Below are positions 45,979-56,453 of a stretch of 64,000 nucleotides of DNA, in pieces. Positions within the stretch are counted from its first letter, which is position 1, and the number at the start of each line of letters is the position of its first letter. The translations under genes were made by a program, and so were the position numbers. Source of the DNA: an uncultured Alphaproteobacteria bacterium (GTDB lineage Bacteria > Pseudomonadota > Alphaproteobacteria > HIMB59 > GCA-002718135). The notes beneath the pieces are model-generated. The model ran no database searches, had not been told where the DNA came from, and saw only the letters and a list, made by a program, of their open reading frames with translations. The DNA is taken from assembly GCA_902621305.1 (NCBI GenBank), contig CACNLM010000001.1, forward strand, positions 137,005-201,004, in the 5' to 3' direction.

Positions 45979-47310
45979 ATGATTAAACATTCTACGTCGG
46001 TGGATCAATCGGACAGAAAGGTTCCCTACAATTTAAGACAAAGTGGTCCTACACCAGTCCAAATGCTTATTTCAACCAGAGTGAGAAAATCACCTTATTG
46101 GCATTTGTCAATGGAGGCGGGATGTTGGAGAGCAACAGTTTATAATAGAATTTATCATCCAAGAGGTTACGTAAAACCTGAAGATGGTGGAGCAATGGTT
46201 GAGTATGAGGCAATTAAAAACCATGTTACTATGTGGAATGTTGCTGTTGAAAGACAAATTCAGGTTAAAGGTCCTGATGCCGAGGCATTTGTTGATTATG
46301 TCATAACAAGAGATGCTACTAAAATATCTCCAATGAGAGGAAGATATGTTATTCTTTGTAATCAATATGGCGGTGTTTTAAATGATCCTATTCTTTTAAG
46401 AATTTCAAAGGACGAGTTTTGGTTTTCATTATCTGACTCAGATATTGGTTTGTATTTACAGGGTGTAAATCATGATAATAGATTCAATGTTCATATTGAT
46501 GAAATTGATGTAAGCCCAGTTCAAATTCAAGGCCCTAAAGCGCATGCTTTGATGAATGATTTAATAGGTGATCAAGTGAAAGTTGATGAAATGCCATTCT
46601 ATGGACTTGCTGCTGCGAAAGTAGGGGGAAGAGATTGTATAATTTCTCAAACAGGTTTTTCTGGAGAAGCAGGATTTGAGATATATTTATATGACTCAAC
46701 AAAATATGCCGATGATATGTGGAATGCTGTTTTAGAGGCAGGAAAAAAACATAACCTTATGGTTATAGCTCCAGCTCATCACCGTAGAATTCAAGCAGGA
46801 ATTCTATCTTGGGGTCAAGATATGGATAATCAGCATAATCCTTTTCAATGTAATTTAGGCTATCAAGTATCTTTATCTGGTAAAGGTGAGTGGAATAAAA
46901 CTTCTGATTATGTTGGAAAAACTGTTCTTGAAAAGATGAAGGCTGATTTAAAAGATGGAAAAAAACCATACAAGCTTCAGTTAGTTGGATTAAGCTTAGG
47001 TGGAAAACCTATCGAAGAATATGCTCCTGATTTTTGGCTTGTTTCAGAAGATGGTAATGAACCTTGTGGATTCATAACATCTCCTTGGTATCATCCTGAG
47101 CAAGGAAGGAACATTGCTATGGGCTATGTGCCATTTGATGGAACTCTAAATAAAAATGGTTTTCCTATTGGAAATTTTGGTCGTAAATTCAAGGTTCATC
47201 TACCTGATCAATATGCAGACTCACCTGGTGTGCCAGTAGATGCAGAAGTTGTGCCAATTCCATTTACTGAATCACACAACGCTAATACTAGAGAAGTAGT
47301 AGATAAATAA
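45979..47310 (+). CDS. DmdA-like GcvT-family tetrahydrofolate methyltransferase
   Basis: 443 residues, AAGGAG before the ATG. The order of motifs matches DMSP demethylase DmdA: MWNVAVERQIQVKGPDA, LSDSDIGLYLQGV, QIQGPKAHALM, SGEAGFEIYLYD, RRIQAGILSWGQDMDN and NPFQCNLGYQVSL. DmdA of SAR11 is about 370 residues; this protein has a longer N-terminus and C-terminus. It probably moves a methyl group from a sulfonium or N-methyl substrate to THF. DMSP is one candidate; its place beside dimethylglycine and sarcosine genes allows an N-methyl compound. Family firm, substrate unsettled. Confidence 0.8.
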   Translation: MIKHSTSVDQSDRKVPYNLRQSGPTPVQMLISTRVRKSPYWHLSMEAGCWRATVYNRIYHPRGYVKPEDGGAMVEYEAIKNHVTMWNVAVERQIQVKGPDAEAFVDYVITRDATKISPMRGRYVILCNQYGGVLNDPILLRISKDEFWFSLSDSDIGLYLQGVNHDNRFNVHIDEIDVSPVQIQGPKAHALMNDLIGDQVKVDEMPFYGLAAAKVGGRDCIISQTGFSGEAGFEIYLYDSTKYADDMWNAVLEAGKKHNLMVIAPAHHRRIQAGILSWGQDMDNQHNPFQCNLGYQVSLSGKGEWNKTSDYVGKTVLEKMKADLKDGKKPYKLQLVGLSLGGKPIEEYAPDFWLVSEDGNEPCGFITSPWYHPEQGRNIAMGYVPFDGTLNKNGFPIGNFGRKFKVHLPDQYADSPGVPVDAEVVPIPFTESHNANTREVVDK

Positions 47311-47318
47311 AATATTTT

Positions 47319-47349
47319 AAGAAGCTCTATTTAATTAATAGAGCTTCTT
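47319..47349. terminator. Bidirectional terminator
   Basis: AAGAAGCTCTATT (47319-47331), loop TAATT, AATAGAGCTTCTT (47337-47349), flanked by A- and T-rich runs on either side. It separates the convergent DmdA-like and DsbA-like genes. Confidence 0.85.
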
Positions 47350-47969
47350 TATTTTAATAAAGCTTTAATTCTATCAATGGAGATATAACCAACAACAAGT
47401 TCTGCATTAACAAAAAAAGTCGGAGTACCACGCGCACCTGATCCATTAGCTAAAAAAGAACTCAGTCTTACAATATTATTAACACTTTCTTTTGTCATAT
47501 CGATATTTAATTTGGCATCATTTATCTCAAGGTTTTCAATTATCTGTTTTAGTTTTGCATTATTTAGATTTCCTTCAACTTCAAACAATGCATTATGAAA
47601 ATCGATACCTTTGTTTTGCATGTTTGCAGCTATAACCATATTTGCTAGTAATTTAGAAGACTCACTTAAAATTGGATGTTGCAGGAAAACTATCCTTGTA
47701 TCCTCTCTTTCGTTTGCAATTTGAAGCAATTCAGGATGGACTTTTTTACAGTATCCGCAAAAATAATCCATAAATTCAATAATGGTATTGTTCGCATTTT
47801 CATCACCAATTTGAACAATTCCCTCTTCAGGAATAACATCTAATATTTTTAAATGAAAAGGCTTAGACTCATCAAAAAAAAATTCTTTAATAGTCATTTC
47901 AGCCTTTATAGGAAGACAAATAAACGCACTCATTATAACCACCAAAATTATTTTTTTGAAGTATCTCAT
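47349..47969 (-). CDS. DsbA-family thiol-disulfide protein
   Basis: 206 residues with a signal peptide (ends LPIKAEM). The thioredoxin fold has active-site FCGYCKKVHPEL near residue 70, and the cis-Pro segment GTPTFFVN near 185. It resembles the DsbA/Com1 exported oxidoreductases. Probably forms or reshuffles disulfides in exported proteins; several Cys-rich exported proteins occur in the window. Confidence 0.88.
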   Translation of the reverse strand: MRYFKKIILVVIMSAFICLPIKAEMTIKEFFFDESKPFHLKILDVIPEEGIVQIGDENANNTIIEFMDYFCGYCKKVHPELLQIANEREDTRIVFLQHPILSESSKLLANMVIAANMQNKGIDFHNALFEVEGNLNNAKLKQIIENLEINDAKLNIDMTKESVNNIVRLSSFLANGSGARGTPTFFVNAELVVGYISIDRIKALLK

Positions 47970-47982
47970 GATTGACCCACCT

Positions 47983-48017
47983 TATTTAATATGATTAATG
48001 AAGTACAGTATTAAATA
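47983..48017. promoter_or_regulatory. Inverted repeat before dimethylglycine dehydrogenase
   Basis: TATTTAATA (47983-47991) and TATTAAATA (48009-48017), 17 bp apart, in the 54-bp divergent gap. The arms resemble the palindrome before the DmdA-like gene. AT-richness makes chance likely. Confidence 0.25.
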
Positions 48018-48023
48018 GTAATA

Positions 48024-50459
48024 ATGAAATCAAAGTCAAAAGTAGTTGTCATCGGTGGAGGTGCTGTAGGCGTTAGCACTCTTTATCATTTAGCCAAAAA
48101 GGGTTGGTCAGACGTAGTTCTGGTTGAAAGAAAGGAATTAACTTCAGGGTCAACATGGCATGCAGCAGGGTTACTTCCATTATTCAATATGAGTTATTCG
48201 GTAGGTCAATTGCATAAATACGCAGTCAAACTTTACAAAACTCTTGAAGAAGAAACAGGACAAAAAGTTGGTTTTAGTGTGGTTTCAAATATCCGTTTAG
48301 CAACTACTCAAGATAGAATGGATGAGTATTATCAATATTCAGGAGTAGCTAAAACAATAGGTGTAGATGTTAAATTTTTAACACCTGAACAAGTAAAAGA
48401 AATTTGGCCACTCTGTAATACAGATGGATTGATAGGTGCTATTCAGCATCCTGAAGATGGATACATTCAACCAGCTGATCTAACTCAAGCTCTTGCAAAA
48501 GGAGCAAGAGATAAAGGTGCAGAAATTTATAGAAATACTTCTGTAATAGGGATTAAAAAAAATAAAGATGACTTATGGATTGTAGAAACCGATAAAGGAT
48601 CAATTGAATGTGAGCATGTAGTTTCATGTAGTGGTAATTTTGCTAGACAGACTGGAAAGATGGTCGGACTTGATATCCCAGTTATACCTGTTGAACACCA
48701 ATACATAGTGACTGACGATCATCCTGAAATATTAAAAAGAAAAGAACAAGGACTTCCTGAAATGGGAGTCTTACGAGATTCTGATAGTTCTTGGTACATG
48801 CGTGAAGAAAGAGGAGGATTGATATTAGGACCTTATGAAAAAGGAGCTCCTGTTTGCTATGTTGATGGACCTGATAAAGAATCTGAATTCGAATTATTTC
48901 AAGAAGATCTAGAGCGTTTAGAACCACATATTGAATCAGCAATGCACCGTGTTCCTATTTTTGGAGAAGTTGGAGTTAAGAAAGTTTACAATGGTGCTAT
49001 TTGTTATACACCAGATGGAAGTCCAATCGTTGGACCAGCATGGGGGCTTAAAAATTTCTGGTTAAACGAAGGTCACAGTTTTGGAATTACTGCAGCTGGC
49101 GGAGCTGGATGGCAAATTGCTGAGTGGATAGTAGATGGTGAACCTACAATTGATATGTTAGGTGTAGATCCAAGAAGATTTGGTGATTATGCTACAGAGG
49201 CATATTTGATTAAAAAGAATGAAGAAGCTTACGCGAATGTCTTTACAGTACACTATCCTGATGAAGAAAGAGAAGAGGGACGTCCATTAAGACAAGCTCC
49301 TTGTTATGATAGATTAAAAAATCTTGGTGCAGTTTTTGGTCAAAAGTTTGGTTGGGAGCGCGCTAACTGGTTTGCTCCTTCAAAAGAATCACAAAAAGAT
49401 GATTGGTCATTTAGAAGATCAAAATGGTTTAAGCATGTTGGAAACGAGTGCTTAAATGTTCAGGAAAATGCCGGCCTTCTAGATATGACTGCGTTTGCTA
49501 AATGCCGGATTTCAGGACCTGGTGCAGAAGAGTTTCTAGACTACTTGGTTGCAAATAAAATTCCAAAAAAAATTGGAAGAGTTAATCTTTGTCATGCTTT
49601 AAACACTGCTGGAGGAGTTCACTCAGAATTCACAATTGCAAAAGAAAAAGAAAATTCCTTTTATTTAGTTTCAGCAGGTGCATTTCAACGATTAGACCAT
49701 GATTGGATTCATAAATGGATGCCCAAAGATGGATCAGTGATTTATGAAAATTTAACTAATAGTATGGGTGTTCTTGTTTTAGCTGGACCCAAATCAAGAG
49801 ATATTCTCTCTAAAATTACCAAGACTGATTTATCTAATGAAAATTTCCCTTGGTTATCATCAAAAAAAATTAATGTTGGTTTAGCTCCTAGTATCGCTAT
49901 GCGAATGAATTTTGTTGGCGAACTCGGATGGGAATTACATCATCCAATTGAATATCAAAACCATATTTTTGATAAATTGATGGAAGCAGGAAACGATCAT
50001 GGACTTAAACCATTTGGTATAAGAGCGATGGAAAGCTTACGTGTTGAAAAAACATATAAATTGGTTGGTACAGAAATGTCTATAGAATACGCAGCTTTTG
50101 AGTCTGGGTTAGATAGATTTGTACATTTAAACAAAGGAAATTTTATTGGAAGAGATTCTCTCGTTAAATGGCAGCAAAATGGATTTAAAAACAAAATGGT
50201 AACTTTAGAGGTTCATGATGTTGAAGATGCAGATGCATTGGGTAATAATCCAATTTATAATAATGGAAGAGTTATAGGTCGTGCGACAGGAGGTAACTAT
50301 GGTTTTAGAGTGAAAAAATCACTAGCTATTGGTATGGTGGATCCTCAATTTGCTGACATTGGTCAAAAATTAGAAATGGATATATTAGATAAAAAATACA
50401 ATGTAACTGTTATAGAGGATAGTCCTTATGATCCTAAAAATCAAAAACTAAAACAATAG
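48024..50459 (+). CDS. dmgdh: Dimethylglycine dehydrogenase-type flavoprotein (DAO-GcvT fusion)
   Basis: 811 residues: FAD-binding oxidase domain at 1-~400 ([25 protein letters not shown] holds the His that binds FAD covalently in this family), then a GcvT-like folate domain from ~430 ([44 protein letters not shown]). It oxidatively demethylates dimethylglycine or sarcosine and captures formaldehyde on THF. Followed at once by etfB-etfA-ETF:QO, its electron route. Dimethylglycine versus sarcosine cannot be decided by eye. Confidence 0.88.
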   Translation: MKSKSKVVVIGGGAVGVSTLYHLAKKGWSDVVLVERKELTSGSTWHAAGLLPLFNMSYSVGQLHKYAVKLYKTLEEETGQKVGFSVVSNIRLATTQDRMDEYYQYSGVAKTIGVDVKFLTPEQVKEIWPLCNTDGLIGAIQHPEDGYIQPADLTQALAKGARDKGAEIYRNTSVIGIKKNKDDLWIVETDKGSIECEHVVSCSGNFARQTGKMVGLDIPVIPVEHQYIVTDDHPEILKRKEQGLPEMGVLRDSDSSWYMREERGGLILGPYEKGAPVCYVDGPDKESEFELFQEDLERLEPHIESAMHRVPIFGEVGVKKVYNGAICYTPDGSPIVGPAWGLKNFWLNEGHSFGITAAGGAGWQIAEWIVDGEPTIDMLGVDPRRFGDYATEAYLIKKNEEAYANVFTVHYPDEEREEGRPLRQAPCYDRLKNLGAVFGQKFGWERANWFAPSKESQKDDWSFRRSKWFKHVGNECLNVQENAGLLDMTAFAKCRISGPGAEEFLDYLVANKIPKKIGRVNLCHALNTAGGVHSEFTIAKEKENSFYLVSAGAFQRLDHDWIHKWMPKDGSVIYENLTNSMGVLVLAGPKSRDILSKITKTDLSNENFPWLSSKKINVGLAPSIAMRMNFVGELGWELHHPIEYQNHIFDKLMEAGNDHGLKPFGIRAMESLRVEKTYKLVGTEMSIEYAAFESGLDRFVHLNKGNFIGRDSLVKWQQNGFKNKMVTLEVHDVEDADALGNNPIYNNGRVIGRATGGNYGFRVKKSLAIGMVDPQFADIGQKLEMDILDKKYNVTVIEDSPYDPKNQKLKQ

Positions 50460-50460
50460 T

Positions 50461-51210
50461 ATGAAGTTACTTGTTACCGTAAAAAGAGTCATAGATTATA
50501 ATGTTCAAATCAGGGTTAAAGCTGATGGTTCTGGAGTTGAAAAAGATAATGTAAAAATGTCCATGAATCCTCCTGATGAAAATGCAGTAGAAGAAGCTCT
50601 ACGAATAAAAGAAGCTGGTAAAGCAGATGAGATTATAATTCTTTCAATAGGTAATGATAAGGCACAAGAAACTATTCGAACTGCATTAGCAATGGGAGCT
50701 GATAGGGGTATTCATATTAAAACAGACAATGATTTAGAACCTCTAGCTATTTCTAAAATAATTTCTAAAGTTGCTGAAGAAGAAAAACCATCAATTATTT
50801 TAATGGGAAAACAAGCAATCGACGATGACTCTAATCAAACTGGTCAAATGACATCTGCATTACTCAATTGGCCTCAGGCTACATTTGCATCTAAAATTGA
50901 AATTGATGGTCAAAATGCAATTGTTACTAGAGAAATAGATGAAGGTTTAGAAAGAATAAAAGTGTCTATACCATTTGTAGCATCATGTGATCTTCGACTG
51001 AATGAACCTAGGTATGCTTCTTTACCAAATATAATGAAAGCAAAGAAAAAACCAATTGATACAAAAGAAGCATCTTCACTTGGTATAAATATAGAACCTA
51101 GAATTGAACAAATAAAAGTAGAAGAACCACCTGTTAGACAAAAAGGAATTATGGTAAGTGATGTTGCTGAATTGGTTCAAAAACTTAAACATGAGGCAAA
51201 AGTTATATGA
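50461..51210 (+). CDS. etfB: Electron transfer flavoprotein beta subunit
   Basis: 249 residues: [22 protein letters not shown] at the N-terminus, [19 protein letters not shown], and the AMP-binding region [15 protein letters not shown]. Takes electrons from flavin dehydrogenases such as the adjacent dimethylglycine dehydrogenase. Starts one base after that gene and overlaps etfA by 4 bp. Confidence 0.97.
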   Translation: MKLLVTVKRVIDYNVQIRVKADGSGVEKDNVKMSMNPPDENAVEEALRIKEAGKADEIIILSIGNDKAQETIRTALAMGADRGIHIKTDNDLEPLAISKIISKVAEEEKPSIILMGKQAIDDDSNQTGQMTSALLNWPQATFASKIEIDGQNAIVTREIDEGLERIKVSIPFVASCDLRLNEPRYASLPNIMKAKKKPIDTKEASSLGINIEPRIEQIKVEEPPVRQKGIMVSDVAELVQKLKHEAKVI

Positions 51211-52160
51211 CAATATTAGTATTAGCAGAACATAATAATATAGATATCAAATCATCAACCTTAAATACTATATCTGCAGCATCGCAAATAGACCAAGATA
51301 TCCATGTTTTGGTAACAGGCTATGAATGTGAAGAGTTAGCTAAAAATATCTCTAAATGTGAAAAAGTTTCAAAAGTATATTTAGCCAATAATGAAAAACT
51401 TAAAAACCCTATTGCTGAAAACATTGAGCCTATCGTTGTATCTTTGGCTAATAATTATTCCCACATAATGGCACCTGCAACAACATTTGGTAAAAACATT
51501 TTTCCTAGAATTGCCGTTAAACTAGATATGGCACAGGTTAGTGATGTTATAAAAATAATAAGTTCCGATACTTTTATGAGGCCAATTTACGCTGGTAACG
51601 CCATTGCAACAGTTAAATCAAATGACAAGATTAAAGTAGTAACAGTAAGACCAACATCGTTTGACCCTGTAGAAACTAGTGGTGGAAAAGAACAGGTCGA
51701 AAATATTTCTTTTGATAATGATAGTGGTAGTGTTGAATTTATAGATAGAGAAGAGTCTCAATCTGAAAGACCAGAGTTAAGTACTGCTCGGGTTGTGATA
51801 TCCGGTGGCAGGGGATTACAAAGTGCCGAAAATTTTAAACTTTTAAATGAAATAGCAGATAAGCTTAATGCGGCAGTTGGTGCTTCTCGTGCTGCTGTAG
51901 ATGCTGGTTATGTTTCTAATGATTATCAAGTTGGGCAAACTGGCAAAGTAGTTGTTCCAGATTTGTATATTGCCGTCGGTATTTCTGGTGCAATACAGCA
52001 CTTAGCAGGTATGAAAGAAAGTAAGGTAATTGTTGCAATCAATAAAGATGAAGAAGCACCAATATTTAATGTCGCTGACTATGGATTAAACGCTGATTTA
52101 TTTGAGGCATTGCCTCAATTATCCTCTGAACTGGATAAATTAAATACTATTCAACAATAA
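51207..52160 (+). CDS. etfA: Electron transfer flavoprotein alpha subunit
   Basis: 317 residues. The C-terminal FAD domain has [38 protein letters not shown] and [19 protein letters not shown]. Forms the ETF heterodimer with EtfB. Overlaps etfB by 4 bp (ATGA). Confidence 0.97.
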   Translation: MTILVLAEHNNIDIKSSTLNTISAASQIDQDIHVLVTGYECEELAKNISKCEKVSKVYLANNEKLKNPIAENIEPIVVSLANNYSHIMAPATTFGKNIFPRIAVKLDMAQVSDVIKIISSDTFMRPIYAGNAIATVKSNDKIKVVTVRPTSFDPVETSGGKEQVENISFDNDSGSVEFIDREESQSERPELSTARVVISGGRGLQSAENFKLLNEIADKLNAAVGASRAAVDAGYVSNDYQVGQTGKVVVPDLYIAVGISGAIQHLAGMKESKVIVAINKDEEAPIFNVADYGLNADLFEALPQLSSELDKLNTIQQ

Positions 52161-52183
52161 ATTAATTTATTACAATAAATAAA

Positions 52184-53812
52184 ATGGAAGTAGAACGCGA
52201 GTCAATGGACTATGATGTTGTAGTTGTAGGTGCTGGTCCATCAGGCCTTTCAACTGCAATTAAACTAAAACAGCTGAACCCTGAAATTAATGTTTGTGTA
52301 TTAGAAAAGGGATCAGAGGTAGGAGCTCATATTTTAAGCGGTAATGTTTTTGAAACAAGAGCACTCGATGAATTAATTCCTGATTGGAGAAGTAAAGACT
52401 CGCCAATTAAAACTAAAGTAACAAAAGAAAAGTTTTTATTCTTATCTAAGAAAGGCTCTTTAAATTGGCCTACATGGCTCCTTCCTAGTGTTCAAAAAAA
52501 TCATAAGAATTATATCATTAGTCTTGCAAATTTATGTAGATGGCTTGCAAGTGAGGCTGAGAGTTTAGGAGTAGAAATTTTTCCAGGATTTGCAGCATCT
52601 AAAATATTATATTCAGACGATGATCATGTAATTGGTGTTCAAACTGGTGATATGGGCATTGATAAAGATGGTAACAAAAAAGATAGTTTTGAACCAGGTA
52701 TTAATATTAACGCTAAAGTAACAGTATTTGCTGAGGGTTGCAGAGGTCATTTAGGCAAAGAACTAATTAAAAAATATAATTTATCAAAAGATAAATCACC
52801 TCAACAGTACGGAATTGGATTTAAAGAAATTTGGGAATTAGATGAAAGTCAGCATGAAGAAGGTCTTGTCATGCATACGGCGGGATGGCCATTAGATAAT
52901 GCAACCTATGGTGGTAGTTTTTGTTACCATGCTGAAAATAAACAAATATTTTTAGGATACGTAATAGGTCTTGATTATAAAAATCCTTATTTATCACCTT
53001 ACGATGAATTTCAAAAATTTAAAACTCATCCAGCAATTAAGAAAATTCTTACCAATGGAAAACGTATCGCTTATGGAGCAAGGGCACTTATTGAAGGTGG
53101 TATTCAAAGTTTACCTAAAATGTATATGCCAGGCGGATTACTAGTTGGATGTGATGCAGGCACTTTAAATATGCCAAAGATTAAAGGTTCACATACTGCA
53201 ATGAAAAGTGGAATTATAGCTGCTGAAACAATTATTGATTATTTAAGTAAATCTGTACCACTTGCAGCATATGAGGATAAATTTAAAAGTTCATGGCTCT
53301 ATAAAGAATTGTTTGCTGCAAGGAATGTAAAACCTAGTTTTAATTGGGGACTTATACCTGCAATAATATTTACAGGAATTGATCAAATAATATTTAGAGG
53401 CAAGCTTCCTTTTACATTAAAACATAAACACGCTGATCATGAAGCTTTACAATTAGCAAAAGATTCAAAAAAAATAGATTATCCAAAATATGATGGAATA
53501 TTTACGTTTGACAAAACCAGTTCTGTTTATTTGACTGGAACTAACCATGAAGCTGATCAGCCAGTGCATTTACAATTAAAGGATAAGGAATTACCAATAA
53601 AATTTACTTTAAATGTTTATGATGAGCCATCTCAAAGATATTGTCCTGCTGGTGTATATGAGATTGATAAGACAGACACTCAAAATCCTAAATTTGTAAT
53701 TAATGCACAAAATTGTATTCATTGTAAAACATGTGATATTAAAGAGCCATCACAAAACATAAATTGGGTTGTTCCTGAAGGTAGTGGGGGACCAAACTAT
53801 GCAAATATGTAA
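52184..53812 (+). CDS. Electron transfer flavoprotein-ubiquinone oxidoreductase
   Basis: 542 residues. The FAD site VVVVGAGPSGLSTAIKLKQ is near residue 11, and GLLVGCDAGTLNMPKIKGSHTAMKSG is mid-protein. A C-terminal 4Fe-4S motif (RYCPAGVYE ... NCIHCKTCDIK) holds four cysteines. It passes electrons from ETF to the quinone pool. An internal Met at codon 8 is an alternative start. It completes the dmgdh-etfB-etfA electron route. Confidence 0.96.
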   Translation: MEVERESMDYDVVVVGAGPSGLSTAIKLKQLNPEINVCVLEKGSEVGAHILSGNVFETRALDELIPDWRSKDSPIKTKVTKEKFLFLSKKGSLNWPTWLLPSVQKNHKNYIISLANLCRWLASEAESLGVEIFPGFAASKILYSDDDHVIGVQTGDMGIDKDGNKKDSFEPGININAKVTVFAEGCRGHLGKELIKKYNLSKDKSPQQYGIGFKEIWELDESQHEEGLVMHTAGWPLDNATYGGSFCYHAENKQIFLGYVIGLDYKNPYLSPYDEFQKFKTHPAIKKILTNGKRIAYGARALIEGGIQSLPKMYMPGGLLVGCDAGTLNMPKIKGSHTAMKSGIIAAETIIDYLSKSVPLAAYEDKFKSSWLYKELFAARNVKPSFNWGLIPAIIFTGIDQIIFRGKLPFTLKHKHADHEALQLAKDSKKIDYPKYDGIFTFDKTSSVYLTGTNHEADQPVHLQLKDKELPIKFTLNVYDEPSQRYCPAGVYEIDKTDTQNPKFVINAQNCIHCKTCDIKEPSQNINWVVPEGSGGPNYANM

Positions 53813-53858
53813 TATATTTGAAAAATACTTGTTTTATTTAAATTGATTCATTTTAATT

Positions 53859-54692
53859 ATGAATAAAAATAAAATTGTATTTACTTTTGCAACTGCGGAA
53901 GTAAATTTTATTGGTCAAATATTTATTAAGATTACTGAATTATTAACAGGAAAATTAAAATTAAAAAAATTATATGATGAATATTTATCTGAAAATAGAC
54001 CACCTGAGCTTTTTTGGGATGATGCAGTAGATAAATTAAATTTTACTTTGATAACTAATTTTCAGGACAGTAGTTACATTCCAAAAAAAGGAAAATTAAT
54101 TGTTATAGCAAATCATGCTTTTGGAGTTGCAGATGGTGTATGTATATGTTCAACAATTTCAAAAGTAAGACAAGATTATAAAATGGTGACACATAAAGTC
54201 TTAAGACAAGCAGAGGCAGTAAAAGATAAAATATTACCAATTGATTTTAATGAAAATAAAGAAGCTCTATTAACTAACATTAATACGCGTAAAGAAGCTG
54301 AAAAAGTTTTACATAATGAAGGTGTTTTAGTGCTTTTCCCTTCTGGAACGATAGCGACTAAACAAAACTTAAAAATTAATACAAAAGCTGACGATGGTGA
54401 ATGGAAACAATGGGTATCGAAATTAGTTCTTAAAACTAAAAGCCCTGTGTTACCAATTTATTTTGATGGTCAAAATAGTCAACTATACCATATTGCTAAT
54501 AAAATAGGTCAAACCTTTAGATATTCTCTGTGTATGTATGAACTAAAAAGAAAAATTGGCGATAATATTTATATGTATTTTGGCTCTTTAATTCCCTATG
54601 AAACTCTAAAAAATATTGGAGATATTAAACAAATTACCGAATATCTTAGATTAACCACGTACTCTTTGGATCCACAAATTAACAAAAATTAA
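53859..54692 (+). CDS. PlsC-like acyltransferase
   Basis: 277 residues. The motif IANHAFGVADG matches the NHPFG-type acyltransferase active site (His and acidic residue), and LVLFPSGTIAT is the second conserved block. This points to the hemolysin-related, OlsA-like branch that acylates lysophospholipids or lyso-ornithine lipids. Cytoplasmic-face membrane association is likely. Stands 46 bp after ETF:QO. The acceptor is unknown. Confidence 0.75.
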   Translation: MNKNKIVFTFATAEVNFIGQIFIKITELLTGKLKLKKLYDEYLSENRPPELFWDDAVDKLNFTLITNFQDSSYIPKKGKLIVIANHAFGVADGVCICSTISKVRQDYKMVTHKVLRQAEAVKDKILPIDFNENKEALLTNINTRKEAEKVLHNEGVLVLFPSGTIATKQNLKINTKADDGEWKQWVSKLVLKTKSPVLPIYFDGQNSQLYHIANKIGQTFRYSLCMYELKRKIGDNIYMYFGSLIPYETLKNIGDIKQITEYLRLTTYSLDPQINKN

Positions 54693-54730
54693 ATATTTAT
54701 TTTTTATAACTAGCGCCTTATAGAGCTCTT

Positions 54731-55423
54731 ATGGTAGGTTTTGTTGGTGAGCGTGCAAGAAAAAGAATAAGAAATAGATATTTATTTATTATATTTATTC
54801 TAGCAACATTTGGTATTTTTTTCTATTTGCCCTCCTTAGATTTTACAACAGAAGAAAAACAACCTTTGGATGAAATCATCCCAAGTAATGTTGTCGATGA
54901 ATCAAGCTTAAGAACTGAAATAGAAGAGTTAAAACTTGAATTATTCCAAAAAGATCAAAGGTTAAAATTTAGAGATGATCAAATTAAAAATCTTCGCAAA
55001 GAAATAAATGATTTAAATAATTCGTTTAACACTGTTAAAAATGATTACGAACAATCCCTAAGTAACATCTCAGATTTAGAGAATAACTCTGTAGAAAACT
55101 ATTCACAAAATATTGAGCAAATAAATTTGCTTGAAAATCAAATTACTGAATTAAAAAAAAAATTATCAAGAAACAAAAATTTAATTCTTAAATTAGAAAC
55201 TGAATTAGCTAATTCTACATCTGCTGAAAATATAGAAGAAGTAAATATTGAAAATTCAATATTAAAATCAGAAATTAATCAAATTAAAGAAAAAAATCTT
55301 AATTTTAAAAAAGAATTAAATAAATTAAAATTAACAATCGAAAATAAAGATTTGGAAATTCAAAAAAAAGATCAGGAGATTGAAGAATTAATTTATTTAA
55401 AAGATTTACAACATCATGGTTAA
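54731..55423 (+). CDS. Membrane-anchored coiled-coil protein
   Basis: 230 residues: a basic N-terminus (RARKRIRNRY), one membrane helix (residues ~18-36), then almost continuous coiled coil from ~60 to 225, rich in Leu/Lys/Glu heptads. No family recognised. Could be a scaffold or polar/septal protein. Convergent with the nuclease gene, 0 bp apart. Confidence 0.7.
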   Translation: MVGFVGERARKRIRNRYLFIIFILATFGIFFYLPSLDFTTEEKQPLDEIIPSNVVDESSLRTEIEELKLELFQKDQRLKFRDDQIKNLRKEINDLNNSFNTVKNDYEQSLSNISDLENNSVENYSQNIEQINLLENQITELKKKLSRNKNLILKLETELANSTSAENIEEVNIENSILKSEINQIKEKNLNFKKELNKLKLTIENKDLEIQKKDQEIEELIYLKDLQHHG

Positions 55424-55906
55424 TTATTTATTTTTTTTTCTAAATAAATAAGGTTCCTCAAAATCTCCAATCCATATTCCTCTTTTCTTCCGTTTTGCTT
55501 CTTCTTCTTCTTCAATATAATCTGTTGAATAATAACGATAAGCTATCGCCCATCCATTCAGAACCATTTCACTATTTAAATCTAAATTATCTTTGTAGCA
55601 GATGCCAATAAATCTATTATATCGATCCTTACCTTGTGTTATGCATTCAATTTTATTATTAGCAATTAATTCTTTTAAGAATTTTGTTGATTCCACACCA
55701 CAATTCCAAACTTTGCTATTTTTATTACATGTTTGATTTGTTTCAGGCGCATCAATAGCATGCAGTCTTATTTTATTTTTCTTAATATGTATAGTATCAC
55801 CATCAATTACTTTTGCTTTTCCAAATATAGTTTTGCCAGATGATACTGTGCTTAATGAAATTAAGATAAAAAATAAATTAAATATTAAGATTTTTACTAC
55901 CATCAA
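55424..55906 (-). CDS. Exported thermonuclease (SNase) family protein
   Basis: 160 residues. Signal peptide of ~23 residues (ends VSSGK); then the staphylococcal-nuclease fold with VIDGDTIHI, IRLHAIDAPETNQTC and GKDRYNRFIG, which carry the usual Asp, Arg and Glu active-site residues. Three Cys may form a disulfide. It overlaps soxG by 29 bp; a functional link is not evident. Confidence 0.88.
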   Translation of the reverse strand: MMVVKILIFNLFFILISLSTVSSGKTIFGKAKVIDGDTIHIKKNKIRLHAIDAPETNQTCNKNSKVWNCGVESTKFLKELIANNKIECITQGKDRYNRFIGICYKDNLDLNSEMVLNGWAIAYRYYSTDYIEEEEEAKRKKRGIWIGDFEEPYLFRKKNK

Positions 55907-56453
55907 CTAATAAATCATAAACATATTTTGCATGTGATCTGTTTAAATGTAAATCTAATGAAGTTTCTTCTTTATCGGTATTATTTCTAATAAAAAGTAT
56001 TGGAATTTTTATAAATATAGTTTGAGCTACAGAAAAATTAGTTTCCAAAATTTTTTCTAAGTTCGCGACAAGAAATTTAGAAAGTAAAATAAATACCTTT
56101 TCCCCTTCAAGCCGTAAAACAATTTTATTAAATGAAACATCAGTTATTGATGTTTTTTCTGGATTGAGTTTAGATTCTAATAGAGAAATAATTTCATGTT
56201 TCTCATTTTCTGGTGTTTCGACTAACCATTCATTAGGACCGAGCCACATAATACTAATATTATTATTAAAAATTCTTACATTTGGCTCAATTGGTAAAAC
56301 CAGGTTTAATACTGAGCCAATATTTTTCATAAATTCTTTATCTGAACTTTTACCTCGTATATTTATTTTACCTGATAGAGCTTTTTCTTCTATTGTTACT
56401 CCATTGTAATTTTTTTTATTTATTTTTAAAACATTACTGTAAGTTAAACTCAT
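55878..56453 (-). CDS. soxG: Sarcosine oxidase gamma subunit
   Basis: 191 residues, GcvT-like small subunit of heterotetrameric sarcosine oxidase. ISIMWLGPNEWLVETP and SITDVSFNKIVLRLEG are the best family matches, as is LHLNRSHAKYVYDLL at the end. Start overlaps the soxA stop by 4 bp. Confidence 0.88.
   Translation of the reverse strand: MSLTYSNVLKINKKNYNGVTIEEKALSGKINIRGKSSDKEFMKNIGSVLNLVLPIEPNVRIFNNNISIMWLGPNEWLVETPENEKHEIISLLESKLNPEKTSITDVSFNKIVLRLEGEKVFILLSKFLVANLEKILETNFSVAQTIFIKIPILFIRNNTDKEETSLDLHLNRSHAKYVYDLLVDGSKNLNI

Noticed and set aside
45979-47310. Glycine cleavage T protein (gcvT) or LigM/DesA aryl demethylase
   Set aside because: Motif order and wording match DmdA more closely than GcvT or LigM; no gcvH or gcvP lies nearby.
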